DNA of 64,000 nucleotides from Carettochelys insculpta (GCF_033958435.1 NC_134139.1:204955501-205019500); one strand, 5' to 3'. Numbered from the stretch's first letter, positions 35,225 to 46,165 are shown. The notes: generated by a model not told the origin, from the sequence alone. Numbers and translations are program-made.

Positions 35225-36850
35225 TAGCAAAATAGGAACTGCAGTAACACAGTAGATCAAAGATCCATCTAGTCCAGTGTTTCCCAAACTGTGTTCCATG
35301 GAATACTGGTGTGCCATGCGATATGAATAGATGTTCCATGAAAAAAATTTGATGCTAGTAATATTTTTCCTTAAAATATCATACATGAAATTATGTGGTA
35401 TCAAAAATACTAACGTATTTGAATAGTACAGTACAGTGGTGTCCAATAGTAACTCAAGGATCACCATACTTCCATATTTGCCACAGCTCCACCAGCCCCA
35501 CTCTAAATAAATGCCCTCCCCCAGAGCCAAGCTTCCTCAAGTCCCCCGCCCCACTCTAAATAAATGCCCCCCCTCCAGAGCCAGGCACCCACAGTCCTCT
35601 CCACACTCTAACTGAATGCCCTCCCCCTTCCCCAGAGCCAGGTATCCCCAGCCCTCCACCTCCCAGTTCTAAGTAAATGCCAGAGCTGCACCAGGATGGG
35701 AGCTGCAGGGATTGCTGCCATGGCCACGTGTTTGTCTCACCAAGTGGTGGGACACATATGCGGAGCGGGAGGAGTGCATGCCATGTGTGTGGCTCTGAGG
35801 AGCCACATTTAAAGGCCCCAAGAGTCACATGAGGCCCTACAGCCTGTAATTGTTATACCATGGTGTTTTGTTTGCCACATGTGGCAAATGGTGAATGTTT
35901 TGGACACTGAGGGAATAGTGTTTAGATTGCAGGTATGTTTATAACACATTTGTAATAGTATAGTTATTATGTGACTTGAGCCAAAACAGCTGGCCAATTT
36001 GGATGTTTTCAGCACAAGTCGTGTTCAGAGAAATCATGTGATGCTGCACCTAATATGAAGATCCAACTCTCCAGCATCATTCTAATATTAAGTGGATTTG
36101 TGATCTAAAGCTGCAAAAACACTCTTCCCTTTACAAAAAAGTCAAGTGTTACTTATTTTTATTTTCCAGTAGTTTTCAGTAAAAACAACAAATTTATAAA
36201 GCCACAAAATTTAAAAATATTTTTCTGTACCTAATTTGTTTTGAAGGGCTCTCTCATAAAAATGTTTTTTAAATGTTAACGACAGGCAGTTCTTTTTTGC
36301 ACAATATTGTCTTTTCTATTTTTGTATAAAAGAACGACACTAACTATCCTGCTGTTATATTGATGCTTATACCCTTCTGTAATATTGATATTTTGTTTTG
36401 GGTTTGTATTTAATGTTTATATTAATCATAGGGCTGCTAACTGTCCTCTTATCAGAAGAGTGTTGGTTGTTCATTCAGATGATTTTCTCTTGTACTTTTT
36501 GTTCTTGTAAAATAAAAGACAGCTAAAAAAATCTAATTCTTTTAAATCTACTTTTGAGCATAATGTACAGCAATTTTTCGGTATTAACGTCCTCTGCCCA
36601 TGACCAGCACATATGCATTCCATCAATATATTCCAAGCCCAAAAGTGTTCCATAGACTAATTAGTTTGGGAAATGCTAATCCAGTTCAATATTCAGGCTC
36701 TGGCTATGTTTAGTACCAGATGCTTCAGAGGAAAGTTCATGAAACCACACATTGAATAGTTATCGAACCTGACCAATAAAGGAAGTTTCTGCCTAACCTC
36801 AAGAAACAAGCGGTCGTGGTTTATGTCCTGAACCATGTAGTTAATACGCA
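35225..36850 (-). repeat. CR1 LINE fragment, split by a hAT element
   Basis: Antisense CR1 phrases AGATCAAAGATCCATCTAG (left) and TACCAGATGCTTCAGAGGAA (right) belong together. They are separated by the 1.4-kb hAT insertion at 35275. Confidence 0.65.
35275..36678. mobile_element. non-autonomous hAT element, 1.4 kb
   Basis: Left end CAGTGTTTCCCAAACT and right end TTAGTTTGGGAAATGCTA are inverted repeats of hAT type. The flanks ATCTAGTC and ATCCAGTT are an 8-bp target duplication with two changes. It lies within a CR1 copy. The 153-codon frame inside (35069-35530, minus) crosses the element edge, so it is not a transposase. Confidence 0.75.
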
Positions 36851-38890
36851 TTCTAAATGTCACCCTACTTAATGTAACTGTATATGTTCGCATCAGTATA
36901 AATGGATAAGCCTTTTAATACATTTTATTGGCAGTTTGTCACACAACAACACAGGCGAGTAAAATAGAAGCATTAAACTTTAGTGATATATTGTGGCAAC
37001 TAGCTCAAAGTAATTATGCATCGTGTTGCCTTTCTATCACTTCACTGAATGAACTCTTGCTCTTACGAGAGAGTACTAAGAGGTCACACTTTACCTTTTC
37101 TACACCATTACTTTACAAATCAACATCTCCTCTCTAAACGGTCCCAAATTTTACATTTTCACATATATATCTAATCATTTTGGGAACCCAACTCTAGAAA
37201 TCTCCAGCTTCTGCTTAGTTTTTTTCAGATCAAGCAACCAGAACACAAAACTTAATTATTTCAGGTGAGGATGAACTGCTGCTTTTGGGTTTTTTTTCTT
37301 TTAAATATCATTTTAAACACTGAGCAGAGGTTTTCATTTAACTTCAAGTCCTTTCCCCTGAGTATTACATTAATTTATAATGCAGTAACGTGCATGACAA
37401 ATGCACAGAAAACAACATTTAATCGGCCATCATGCTACCTTATTCAACTAGTTTTCTTAGGTCCCTCTAGAGTTGCTCAGTTTTCTCTAGTCTTGACTAC
37501 TCTGAATAAATTTCCTCTCATTGGCAACATTTGCCATTGCATTATTCAGCTGTTTTGCAAGTAATTCATAAAAGTAAACTTCCGGTTCTAATAGAACTTG
37601 GGAATATCCCAAAGTCAGTGGTCAATAAGGCAAAAACTCAACTATTCCTTCTCTCTCACCTTTTTGCTGGTTTTAAAGCTATGACAGTGATGGCTTTTCA
37701 TACTGTGACTACTTAATTTCATAAGGGATTTTGCCAATGTCTTTTTTTAAAATTCAATTAAGATATCAGCTAGCTTTTCTTTATCTGCTATTCTGTGGAC
37801 AACCTCCAGAAATCTATCAACAAAGAGAGGCACAATTTTCCTTATATTAAATTGTTTGTTTGCCCCCCACTATATCATATTTATCTAGGTGCTTTATTGG
37901 GTGTAATTTTATAATATTTTCAATTAATGCATGATACCTTATATGCCTTTTTGGTTTTTTAATTCCCATGACCACCCCCACTATCTTTTTAAGCCAGTAA
38001 AACCTTTGCAATCATTCAACTGTGTAGTTAAAACTCAATTGCTATGCTAAATACTACATATTTTTGTTAGAAGTTCAGCCACTTTATTCTTAAATCCCTT
38101 CAGAACTCTTGAGTGTCTGCACTTTAGTCCTCTGAACTCAGATCATTATTTTCCAGCATCATGCTTTTGAAATATCACTTACACTGTCTCATATTTATTA
38201 CCTGAAAAGAACAGCTCTGGGAAAGATCATGTCTTTTCTGGAAAGGAACAAAGAGCTCTTAACTTCTTTAAAAAAAACAGATCACTCCCAATAAACAAAG
38301 AGTTGAAGGTTTCAGTATAACTGTTTCGTCTCAAACTAGTAAATCAGCCACTCATTCAAATCTGAGGTCCATGAAAATACCACCCTGATCTAGAAGAGCT
38401 AGGCTATTTGCTGAGTTCCACAGAAATTAGTTCTGCTTTCTCAATACCATGTCGTAACTAGATAAGATTTACCTCCTAAAGGACATTGGTTAGCATTAGC
38501 CATGATGATACAACTTCCATGTTCCCAGGGCTGTCAAAGTAGAGCCTGTTCAGAATTTCTACTGTCAAGGGTTATAGACTGTAATTGTTTGCCATCTCCC
38601 CACTCAAGTCTCTACAGGGAGTTGGCTTTACTAGCCTCAGAAAAACCTGGGGAAGGGGGATGCCAGAAGAATCCTATAAAGACCTTTAAACAGTCCTAAT
38701 TGCAATTGGTTCAGCTGCCAATTGATTAGCAATTGATTGCTATCAAGTGATCAGAAAGGTAACCTATGAATGCCAAAAAGAAATATACTGAAGATGTAAA
38801 AAGTCTCAGAGTTGAATAATATGCCAGCTGATTTCATCCTCCCCTTTCTGAAAAATCTATAGAGAATAGTGACAATTGTGTAAATTCTTT
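36851..38890. other. AT-rich intronic DNA without recognisable feature
   Basis: No exon, RNA gene or paired repeat ends identified. Confidence 0.35.
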
Positions 38891-38894
38891 GCAC

Positions 38895-39420
38895 AATGGA
38901 TGAAAATGGCCATACTAAGTCAGACCAAAGATCCATCTAGCCTATTCTTCTGGCATTGGCCACCATCAGAAGACAGGCTCCCCAGAGGGAATGAAAAGAA
39001 CAGCTGATCATCAGGTGCTCCAATCCCTGTTGCCCATTATCAGCTTCTGACAAATGGAGGCTAGGGACACCATCCCTTCCCATCCTGGCTAACAGCCATT
39101 GGTATCAGAGAGGTAGCTGTGTTAGTCTGTATCTTCAAGAACAACAAGAAGTCCTGTGGCACCTTATAGACTAACAGACATTTTGGAGCATAAGCTTTTG
39201 AGGACAGAGACCCCATTGGTAGACCTACGCACCATCATTTATCTAGTTCTGTTATAATCTTGGCCTTCACAACATCCTCTGGCAAGGAGTTTCACAGGTT
39301 GACTGTGTGTGCTGCGTAAAGAAGTACTTTCTTTTGTTTGTTTTAAGACTGCTACCTATTAATTTCATTTGGTGACCTCTCAAATTCTTAAGTTCTGGAA
39401 AAGAATAAATAAATCTTCAT
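38895..39420 (-). repeat. CR1 LINE fragment with a PLE-terminus insertion
   Basis: Antisense CR1 phrases GGCCATACTAAGTCAGACC, GGCTAGGGACACCATCCCTT, GGCAAGGAGTTTCACAGGTT and CCTATTAATTTCATTTGGTG appear in order. The run is interrupted at 39105-39212. Confidence 0.8.
39105..39212 (-). mobile_element. PLE-terminus insertion with 9-bp target duplication
   Basis: CCATTGGTA at 39096-39104 is repeated at 39213-39221. The insert opens TCAGAGAGGTAGCTGTGTTA and is truncated just before the hammerhead-like core. It is a clean single-arm copy that defines the fixed end of the family and shows variable truncation at the other. Confidence 0.8.
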
Positions 39421-39421
39421 T

Positions 39422-39886
39422 TCATAACCCAATTTCCTTGGCAACAGACTGTGCTGTCATTTTTAACATTAAAAAACAAAAACCATGCTTGATGTTTTAT
39501 TAAGACCTACGATCACAGTTAGATGTTTAAGGGTCACCATTAATAACGGACACTTGTAACCGAACACTTATCTAATATCACTATTACAGGTCAATTTTGT
39601 TCTTAACGGTTTGCTTATATACAAGGAATTATCAAAAGCACCAAGACATTTGCATAATTTCCCTGGAAGGTCCCTTGTTTGTCAGTCTAATCACACAATA
39701 ACATGGAAGAGTAAAATAGTAATTTGACTATAAAACCATAAATAGCATCTGGAAGTAAACATGTATAGTATGTGAAACTACTTTGAGAGCTTCGCATATT
39801 TTGTTTCATTTTTAAAGAGTACAATGCTCTTTGTGATGCTGGCTTCTATTAGACATATTAGTAAATGCCATAATTTACAAACAATC
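39422..39886. other. intronic DNA without recognisable feature
   Basis: AT-rich; nothing recognised. Confidence 0.35.
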
Positions 39887-40137
39887 TTTATAACTCCGTC
39901 ACAAAAGAGGTAGCAGTGTTAGTCTGTATCTTCACAAAAAAACACCCACACAGTCCTGTAGCACTTTAAAGACTAACAAAATAATTTATTACATCATGAG
40001 CTTTGGTGGGGCAGAACCACTTCTACTAATTCCAGTTCTGAAGAAGTGGGTCTGCCCCACCAAAGCTCACCACCTAATAAATTATATTATTAGTTTTTTA
40101 AGTGCTACATGACTGCTCTTTTGTTTTATAACTCTGT
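39887..40137 (-). mobile_element. PLE-terminus palindrome with 13-bp target duplication
   Basis: TTTATAACTCCGT (39887-39899) recurs as TTTATAACTCTGT (40125-40137). The insert has the full antisense terminus on the left (GAGGTAGCAGTGTTAGTCTG) and an inverted, shorter right arm ending CTCTTTTGTT. The core at about 40036-40072 has CUGAAGA and a 5-bp stem II (GUGGG/CCCAC), but GAAA is CAAA. Confidence 0.8.
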
Positions 40138-40734
40138 TAGACCAATATGCAAATTAACCAAAGGTCTATCAGTTACACACTGCAATTTAACCCATTTTCC
40201 CTAACTGGTCAAAAGCAGACAATTGCTAACTTTTTTTTTTAATCTCACATTCTTTTTAAGTACTGTTTTCTAAAGAAAAAGCAAAACAAAAATCTATACT
40301 CAAGAAGCCTTAGAAGCTTCAGGAAATGCTATCTATTTATGGGTTATTCAAAAACTTAGCTCTTACAGACATCCCTGTTATGTAGTTCTCATCTTTTCAA
40401 CCTTATGAAAATGAAGTCACACCCTCCCCCGTGCCAACCACAAGCTAATAAACTTTTGGCTAATTCTTGAAGTGAACTGTAAAATGTTATGTTGGTAAGG
40501 AAATATGAGCTCTGACCTTTTGCAACAGAGAGAACATAACAGCTCCATTATGATAAAATTAGGTTTGGCCTACACCAGGAACTCATCTTGGTATAACTAT
40601 ATTTTTCAGGATGTGGATTTTCAGGCAACAGTTACTCCAACACAACCATAGGCACCAGCTCCAGGAGTGCTTCAGAGAAAAAACAACAAAAGGTGCTCAG
40701 CACTCCCAGATGATTGCCCATCCAAAGGAGATAC
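40138..40734. other. intronic DNA without recognisable feature
   Basis: Nothing recognised apart from short T and A runs. Confidence 0.35.
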
Positions 40735-40935
40735 ATATCTCACAGAACTGGAAGGGACCTCAGGAGGTCATCAAGTCCAGTCCCCTGCCCTCTTGGCAGG
40801 TCCAAGCACCATCCTTTTTTTTTTTTTTTTTCCCCCTTAAATCTATTTGCCCCAGACCCCAAAACAGCCACCTCAAGGATTGAACTCACAACCCTGGGTT
40901 TAGCAGGCCAATGCTCAAACCACGGAGTAATGTTC
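40735..40935 (-). mobile_element. tRNA-headed SINE with CR1-like tail (tortoise pol III SINE type)
   Basis: On the minus strand a tRNA-like head carries a B box (GGTTGTGAGTTCAATCC). It is followed by a TGGGGC-rich middle, an A-rich link and a tail matching the CR1 3' end (antisense phrase GGGACCTCAGGAGGTCATCA). Such SINEs of turtles are mobilised by CR1 machinery through the shared tail. The head is slightly shortened at the right. Confidence 0.8.
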
Positions 40936-41640
40936 CACCCTCAGGCCCCACCCCTGCTCAGCCCTACCCATGCTGTACCACACTTCCTGCCCCTACTCCC
41001 CTCCTTTCCCAAGGCACCTGCCCTTCACTCCTCTCTGCCCCCTCCTCCTGTCATTTGCCCTTAAGGAAGGAGGGGGCAGAAAGGAGCAAACAGCAGGCAG
41101 GAGGGGGTTGAGAGGAGGCAGTGGCAAACACTCTTGTGGGGGGGTCTCAGGGGAGGGATGGAGCTGGAATGGGCAGAGGCCAAGCAGCAGCAGGGAGGAT
41201 GTAGAGGTAGAGGTTCCACACACAAAAACGAAAGCCAGTGCCTGTGAACCCAACCCCCCTCCCCCATGCTATGTTAATAAAAGGGCTTTGCACTAACACA
41301 GCTTCCACCTTTCAGGCAGCAGGAGTATTTATGTTGATAAGAGAAGCTCTCCTATTGCATAGGCAGCACGTTTACTGTGCCACTGCAGTGCTGTAAAATG
41401 TGAGAAGCTAGATTTAAAATAAGATTATTTATGGAAGGTCAAGGATGGAGACAAACTTCTAAGGATTTATAGCAAATCATTTTTATGACAGCAGCTTTAG
41501 AGAAGTTATTCTCATTAACACTTTACAGACAGCATTATGGAACACACACACACACACACACACACAACATTCCATAAGGGCTGATAAATAATATGGCTTC
41601 CTTCTTCACAACAGAAAAAGCACCCCCCCCCAAACTAGAT
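40936..41640. other. locally GC-rich intronic DNA
   Basis: 40930-41270 is rich in CCTCC/GGAGG runs with open frames on both strands, typical of composition and not of coding. A (CA)12 tract lies at 41542-41566. Confidence 0.4.
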
Positions 41641-41643
41641 TAA

Positions 41644-42367
41644 GGATGTCTATATTACCAAGTGTTGTCACTAAAAATGGCCTTTCAGTGACAAAACAGT
41701 GAGAACATTCACACTGCACTATAACCTTTGTCAGAAAACACACCAAGTTTCAGCCACAAAAAATTTCCACTCTGATGAGAGGCATTTTTCTTTTCCTCTC
41801 CCTTTACTGTCCACAAAGAGCCAGTGTCGACTCTGCTGTTTGGTTGGTTGACAGAACTGGCTTCCACCAGTATCCCACAATGCCTACCCTGAAGGTGCTG
41901 CACAGCATTTTGATCTCTGCTGCCCTGCAGGCACGTATCCTGTACCTTTTAAAACTCTGGGAAGGATTGGACAGCTGAGTGAACAAATCATTGGAGTGCT
42001 CCTGCTCTGCCCTACATGAGGAACACAGCTGTGGGTAGACCACTGGAGCAGAAGGACATAGTGCTGTGCTGCTTTGGCATTCCTCAGCAGGGAGAGCTTG
42101 CAGAATTACTCATGGTGCCACTCCCAGCAGCTGACACACCCATGGGAGAATTCAGAGGGAATCCCAAGAGGTGCATGGATCAGCTCTGCCTTCCCACAGG
42201 GCATTGCTTACACTTGCAATGATGGTGCCTCTCCCCCCCGCCCCAATGCAGACATCATCTGTCAAAAGTGGCAGCAACTCTGAAAAATCGATTGGTGATT
42301 CTTGTTTTGTGGACTTGAGAGTCAACATAAAAATCTGTCAACAAAACTTGGTAGTGTAGACACAGCC
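41644..42367. mobile_element. Harbinger-type MITE, TAA target duplication
   Basis: GGATGTCTATATTACCAAGT at the left matches the complement of ACTTGGTAGTGTAGACACAG at the right with few changes. TAA stands at 41641-41643 and 42368-42370. End sequence and 3-bp duplication are both typical of PIF/Harbinger. It is 724 bp and holds no transposase remnant I recognise. Confidence 0.75.
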
Positions 42368-42641
42368 TAATACAGTGGTATTAGTGCTGTAGCACAACAG
42401 GCTAGGAGGCCTGTTCTGTAGATTTTGAAGTTGATTTCCTTTACATGAGCAGATTATAGACACTCCAGCACAGCTGTAATAAGCGCTACTTAGGATGGTA
42501 ACTGGGGTAACTGGCTGGATTCCTCTGTCCCATGTAAGGTCACTCCCCAGTAAAGAAGGCTAGCAGGTGTAATAAGTATCTTCAGGCTATATCCTTTTCA
42601 GAACAGAGTCAGACATACTCCATCCAAGGATTTCAGATCAG

Positions 42642-42678
42642 AATCTGAAGAAGTGGGTTTTACCAACGAAAGCTCATT
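42642..42678 (+). ncRNA. hammerhead ribozyme motif, core intact
   Basis: Stem I AAU/AUU, box CUGAAGA, stem II GUGGG/CCAAC with one mismatch, GAAA box, and AGCU self-complementary stem III with the predicted cleavage after GCUC. It belongs to the older, interrupted copy. Confidence 0.6.
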
Positions 42679-42744
42679 GCCTAATAAATATCAAAACAAA
42701 AAGCAGTCAAATAGCACTTTAAAGACTAGCAAAATGGTTTATTA

Positions 42745-42781
42745 GGTGAGCTTTCGTGGGACAGACCCACTTCTTCAGACC
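42745..42781 (-). ncRNA. hammerhead ribozyme motif, core intact
   Basis: Minus strand: stem I GGU/ACC, box CUGAAGA, stem II GUGGG/CCCAC with UCUGU loop, GAAA box and AGCU stem III. All invariant core positions of the hammerhead consensus are present. Confidence 0.7.
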
Positions 42782-43129
42782 ATAGCCAGACCAGAACAGA
42801 CTCAATATTTAACGCACGGAGAACCAAAAACAGTAAGCAAGGAGGACAAATCAGAAAAAGATAATCAAGGTGAGCAAATCAGAGAGTGGAGGGGTGGGGG
42901 GAAAGGTCAAGAATTAGACTGAGCCAAGTATGCAGACAAGCCCCCTATAGTGACTCAGAATAGGGGCTTGTCTGCATACTTGGCTCAATCTAATTCTTGA
43001 CCTTCCCCCCCCCCCACCCCTCCACTCTCTGATTTGCTCACCTTGATTATCTTTTTCTGATTTGTCCTCCTTGCTTACTGTTTTTGGTTCTCCATGCCTT
43101 AAATATTGAGTCTGTTCTGGTCTGGCTAT

Positions 43130-43166
43130 GGTCTGAAGAAGTGGGTCTGTCCCACGAAAGCTCACC
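43130..43166 (+). ncRNA. hammerhead ribozyme motif, core intact
   Basis: Mirror partner of the motif at 42745, with identical sequence in sense orientation. The stem III half AGCU is its own complement, so pairing between two molecules can supply the short stem III. That is how minimal PLE hammerheads are known to work as dimers. Confidence 0.7.
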
Positions 43167-43350
43167 TAATAAACTATTTTGCTAGTCTTTAAAGTGCTAC
43201 TTGACTGCTTTTTGTTTTGATAGTGTATAGACTAGCACGGCTTCCTCTTTGTGCCTAATAAATAAAATGACTAGTCTTTAAGGTCATATAGGGCTGCTTG
43301 CGTTTCTTTTTGTTGGTGGTTTTGGTTTTTTTGTGAACATGGCTACACCT

Positions 43351-44804
43351 AAGATCATTTTATTAGCATTCATATTTTCACCATCTCTAATGAAATAGGG
43401 AAATATTAGAGCCATCCAACAATGTAGAGAAACAGCAGAGATATTAAAGTTCAAGTTTTTGAGATATCTATTAATTCTGAGTGCCCAAATTGAAACACCT
43501 AAGGCTGATCTTCAGAAGTAATGAACTTCCCAACATCTGTAATACCAGGGAAAACAGAGCCCCTCTGAAAGTTAGGCTCTGCGTTGGGGCAGCCAGCCCA
43601 GGACCAAATGAGGTACATAAAGATGGTGAAGGGTTTTTAACATTTTGGTCAAGGTGAGCTCAAACACCTCACAAAAGTGAAAGGCAGAGCTGGAACAAAA
43701 CTCAGGACTTCCAACTTCACTTTTAACAACACTCCTAACTATGAAATTTGCTTTATAAATCCATTGTATTAAAAAATTTAATAACTCAACATCCAGTCAT
43801 AGGTAAATAGAATAAAAAATCAGTCAGAATAGTCAACTTGCTGGATTGCTTAATGTTGGAATTAAAATTAAGAAAAATTAGACAAAAAAAGGAGTCAAAC
43901 CTTGCAAAATAATCAGCGGTAGAGATTGGGATGCATAGGAAAGGCAAATGGTGAGAAAGTCTCTTAATACACAATATGATTCCAAGAGTTACTAGTAACT
44001 GAATTATAAATTGCCTTGCTCATGTACAACCTTGCTTCACAGTTCTCTACCCCAAATTATGGCATTTCATCAACTGAATTGCAGACACTGACTGAAACCT
44101 TCTACCTAAAATTCAAACATAGCAGTGAAACATTTTCCATAGCATCATGGGCCTAGTCCCAAAGAATTTGTATTGTGAGGATACAGACAGTGCAAATATT
44201 TTCATATAAATCTGCTAGATACCAATATGTATTCTCAACCCTCATAACACAGCACCATTTCTCTGACTCTCTGCTAGTCTTTTCAATTATGTGGGACTGT
44301 ATTTATCTCTAAAGTAGTATTTCACAGGCGGTGAAAACTGGGAAATGGAAAATCCTATACCAGATGCATGCCTGTTGACTTGCCACAATACCAGATTTTC
44401 TGACATTTCTGGACGGAGGGATGTGAAATGCACAACTTTAATCAGATTGGCCATTATTACAGGTAAAGGACAGGGATGAGGTAGCCATGTAATCCAAAAA
44501 ATAGACATAATATGAAGTACTGTATTCCATGCCCCCAAACAGCTTTGTCCCAGTTGTATGGCTCTCAGTTTTGTAATTACGCCTTAAATCTATTTACTTA
44601 GAAGTGGGAGGAATTCTACTTTTCCCTTCACAGGAGATACACACCTCGTAATCTCAATAAAACAGTCTATCATATCTGATCTTTGCCCATTGCTTATTGT
44701 GATCAGTGCAGGGAAGTGAAAGCACTTCTACCACGTGACTGACTTCCTCACTCACAACAGGCATTTCTACTAAGTGTTCCTTACCCACCATTGGTGATTT
44801 TACA
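43351..44804. other. intronic DNA; one MIR-like trace
   Basis: A short MIR-like phrase (GGCAGAGCTGGAACAAAACTCAGGA region) lies near 43680-43715. Otherwise nothing recognised. Confidence 0.4.
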
Positions 44805-44808
44805 TGAA

Positions 44809-45236
44809 GGTTGTGTCCACACGGGCACAAATCTTCAAAATAGCCATATTTCAAAAATTATTAATGAGGCGCTGAATTGAATATTCAGTGCCTCATTAGC
44901 ATTAGGACGCTTCCGGACGCAGCGCTTCAAAAGCACATGGCTCAGCATGGCTACACGGGGATCCTCTTTGAAAGGACCTGCACCTTTCAAAATCCCCTTA
45001 TCCCGCTCACTGATTGGAATAAGGGGATTTCGAAAGGTGCAGGGTCCTTTCGAAAAGGACCCCCGTGTAGCCGTGCCAAGCCGCGCGCTTTCGAAAGCTG
45101 TGCTTTCAAAGTGCCACAGCCGGAAGCATCCTAATGCTAACGAGGCGCTGAATATTCAATTCAGCACCTTATTAGTAATCTTCGAAATGGCCATTAGCAT
45201 GGCTATTTCAAAGATTTGTGCCCGTATAGACAAACC
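44809..45236. mobile_element. 428-bp palindromic MITE, TGAA target duplication
   Basis: The whole element is a hairpin. GGTTGTGTCCACACGGGCAC at the left pairs with the complement of GTGCCCGTATAGACAAACC at the right. Inner words (AATATTCAGTGCCTCATTAG, AAGGACCTGCACCTTTC, GGATTGGAATAAGGGG) mirror each other to the centre near 45018. TGAA stands on both sides (44805-44808, 45237-45240). The ends resemble Harbinger-type GTCTAC termini. It is non-coding. Confidence 0.85.
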
Positions 45237-45319
45237 TGAATAGTTTAGACAAGCTTCAAGACACAAGTAGTCTGTCTTGAGTCTAGAGCACAGGTTGGAG
45301 TCACGAGCTAAATCAATGA

Positions 45320-45400
45320 TTTCTACACCTAGCTCTGCCAGACTTCCTATTTGATCTTGGGCAAGTCATAAAAGCTGTGAGCCAGCTTTCATTGACTTCA
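45320..45400 (-). repeat. MIR-like fragment
   Basis: CACCTAGCTCTGCCAGACTT and TTGATCTTGGGCAAGTCA follow the order of the antisense MIR core. Confidence 0.5.
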
Positions 45401-45629
45401 GCGGAAGCCTTTTTCATTGACATGGGTGGAATTTCACAAACATCTCCTTAATCAACTCTTGCCTCACTTTTCCACATACCACTTAGGGCTTTAGAAGTTC
45501 AACTGACATCCAATAACCCAAAGACTAAGTCTACTGGCCAGGATAAATTAGTGTGCCATTACAATCCCCAAACCACTGTAATTTTAAATAGTTATATATT
45601 GTATTTAATGTTGATATATAGAGAGATGC

Positions 45630-45812
45630 ACTTCATAGAACTAGAAGGGACCTCGGGAGGTCATTGAGTTCAGTCCCCTGCCCTCTTGGCAGGACCAAGC
45701 ACCATCCCTATTTTTTTTTAAATCTATTTGTCCCAGATCCCTAAATGGCCCCCTCATGATTGAGCTCACAATCTTGGGCTTAGCAGGCAAAACCACTGAG
45801 CTATCCCTCCCA
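45630..45812 (-). mobile_element. tRNA-headed SINE with CR1-like tail
   Basis: Same layout as the copy at 40735. The head end is kept: AACCACTGAGCTATCCC is the complement of the A-box region (GGGATAGCTCAGTGGTT). Confidence 0.85.
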
Positions 45813-45974
45813 ACATTAGCTAATTTTTTGAAACGTGAAGTACTACAGTCTCACTCGTTATTCTTTACTTTGCTTCTCAACATCAGTCTACTTTTTTAAC
45901 CTATTTTTGTTCTATTTTTTAAATAATATAATGGATAACGTTACTTCTTTAGCAGTATCATTTTCAGTACATTT

Positions 45975-46165
45975 TTACAGAGAGGTACCTGTGTTAGTCT
46001 GTACCTTCACAAAACATAAAAGCAATCATGTAGCACTTCAAAAGACTAACAAAATAATTTATTAGGTGATGAGCTTTTGTGGGGCAGACCCACTGCTTAA
46101 GAGCTACTAAATCCTAATAAATTATTTTGTTAGTCTTTAAAGCGTTACATGACTAGTACCTTCTC
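45975..46165 (-). mobile_element. PLE-terminus palindrome, short
   Basis: It starts CAGAGAGGTACCTGTGTTAG. The second arm begins near 46110 (CCTAATAAATTATTTTGTTAG) and ends at GTTACATGACT. The hammerhead-like boxes are mutated (GAAA reads AAAA). No convincing target duplication found. Confidence 0.65.

Larger units (their letters stand above)
42678..43264 (+). mobile_element. 561-bp near-perfect PLE palindrome with 13-bp target duplication
   Basis: TGCCTAATAAATA at 42678-42690 and 43252-43264 flanks an insert whose arms (42691-42947 and 42961-43251) are close to identical in inverted order around a 13-nt loop. The right arm runs about 33 nt further, to the family terminus (GTATAGACTAGCACGGCTTC). 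The left arm stops at AAAACAAAAAGCAGTC. High arm identity means a young insertion. Confidence 0.9.
42600..43350 (+). mobile_element. older PLE-terminus copy split by a younger palindromic one
   Basis: 42640-42690 and 43265-43345 are two parts of one sense copy: core, then AATAAAATGACTAGTCTTT, and an end near AACATGGCTACACC. A palindromic copy (42691-43251) sits inside it between duplicated TGCCTAATAAATA. Confidence 0.75.

Noticed and set aside
35069..35530. 153-codon minus-strand frame, possible hAT transposase
   Set aside because: It crosses the left border of the hAT element (35275) and lacks any hAT transposase motif.
40880..40935. Functional tRNA gene
   Set aside because: Only the A- and B-box words are tRNA-like; the rest cannot fold into a cloverleaf, and a CR1-like tail follows, so it is a SINE head.
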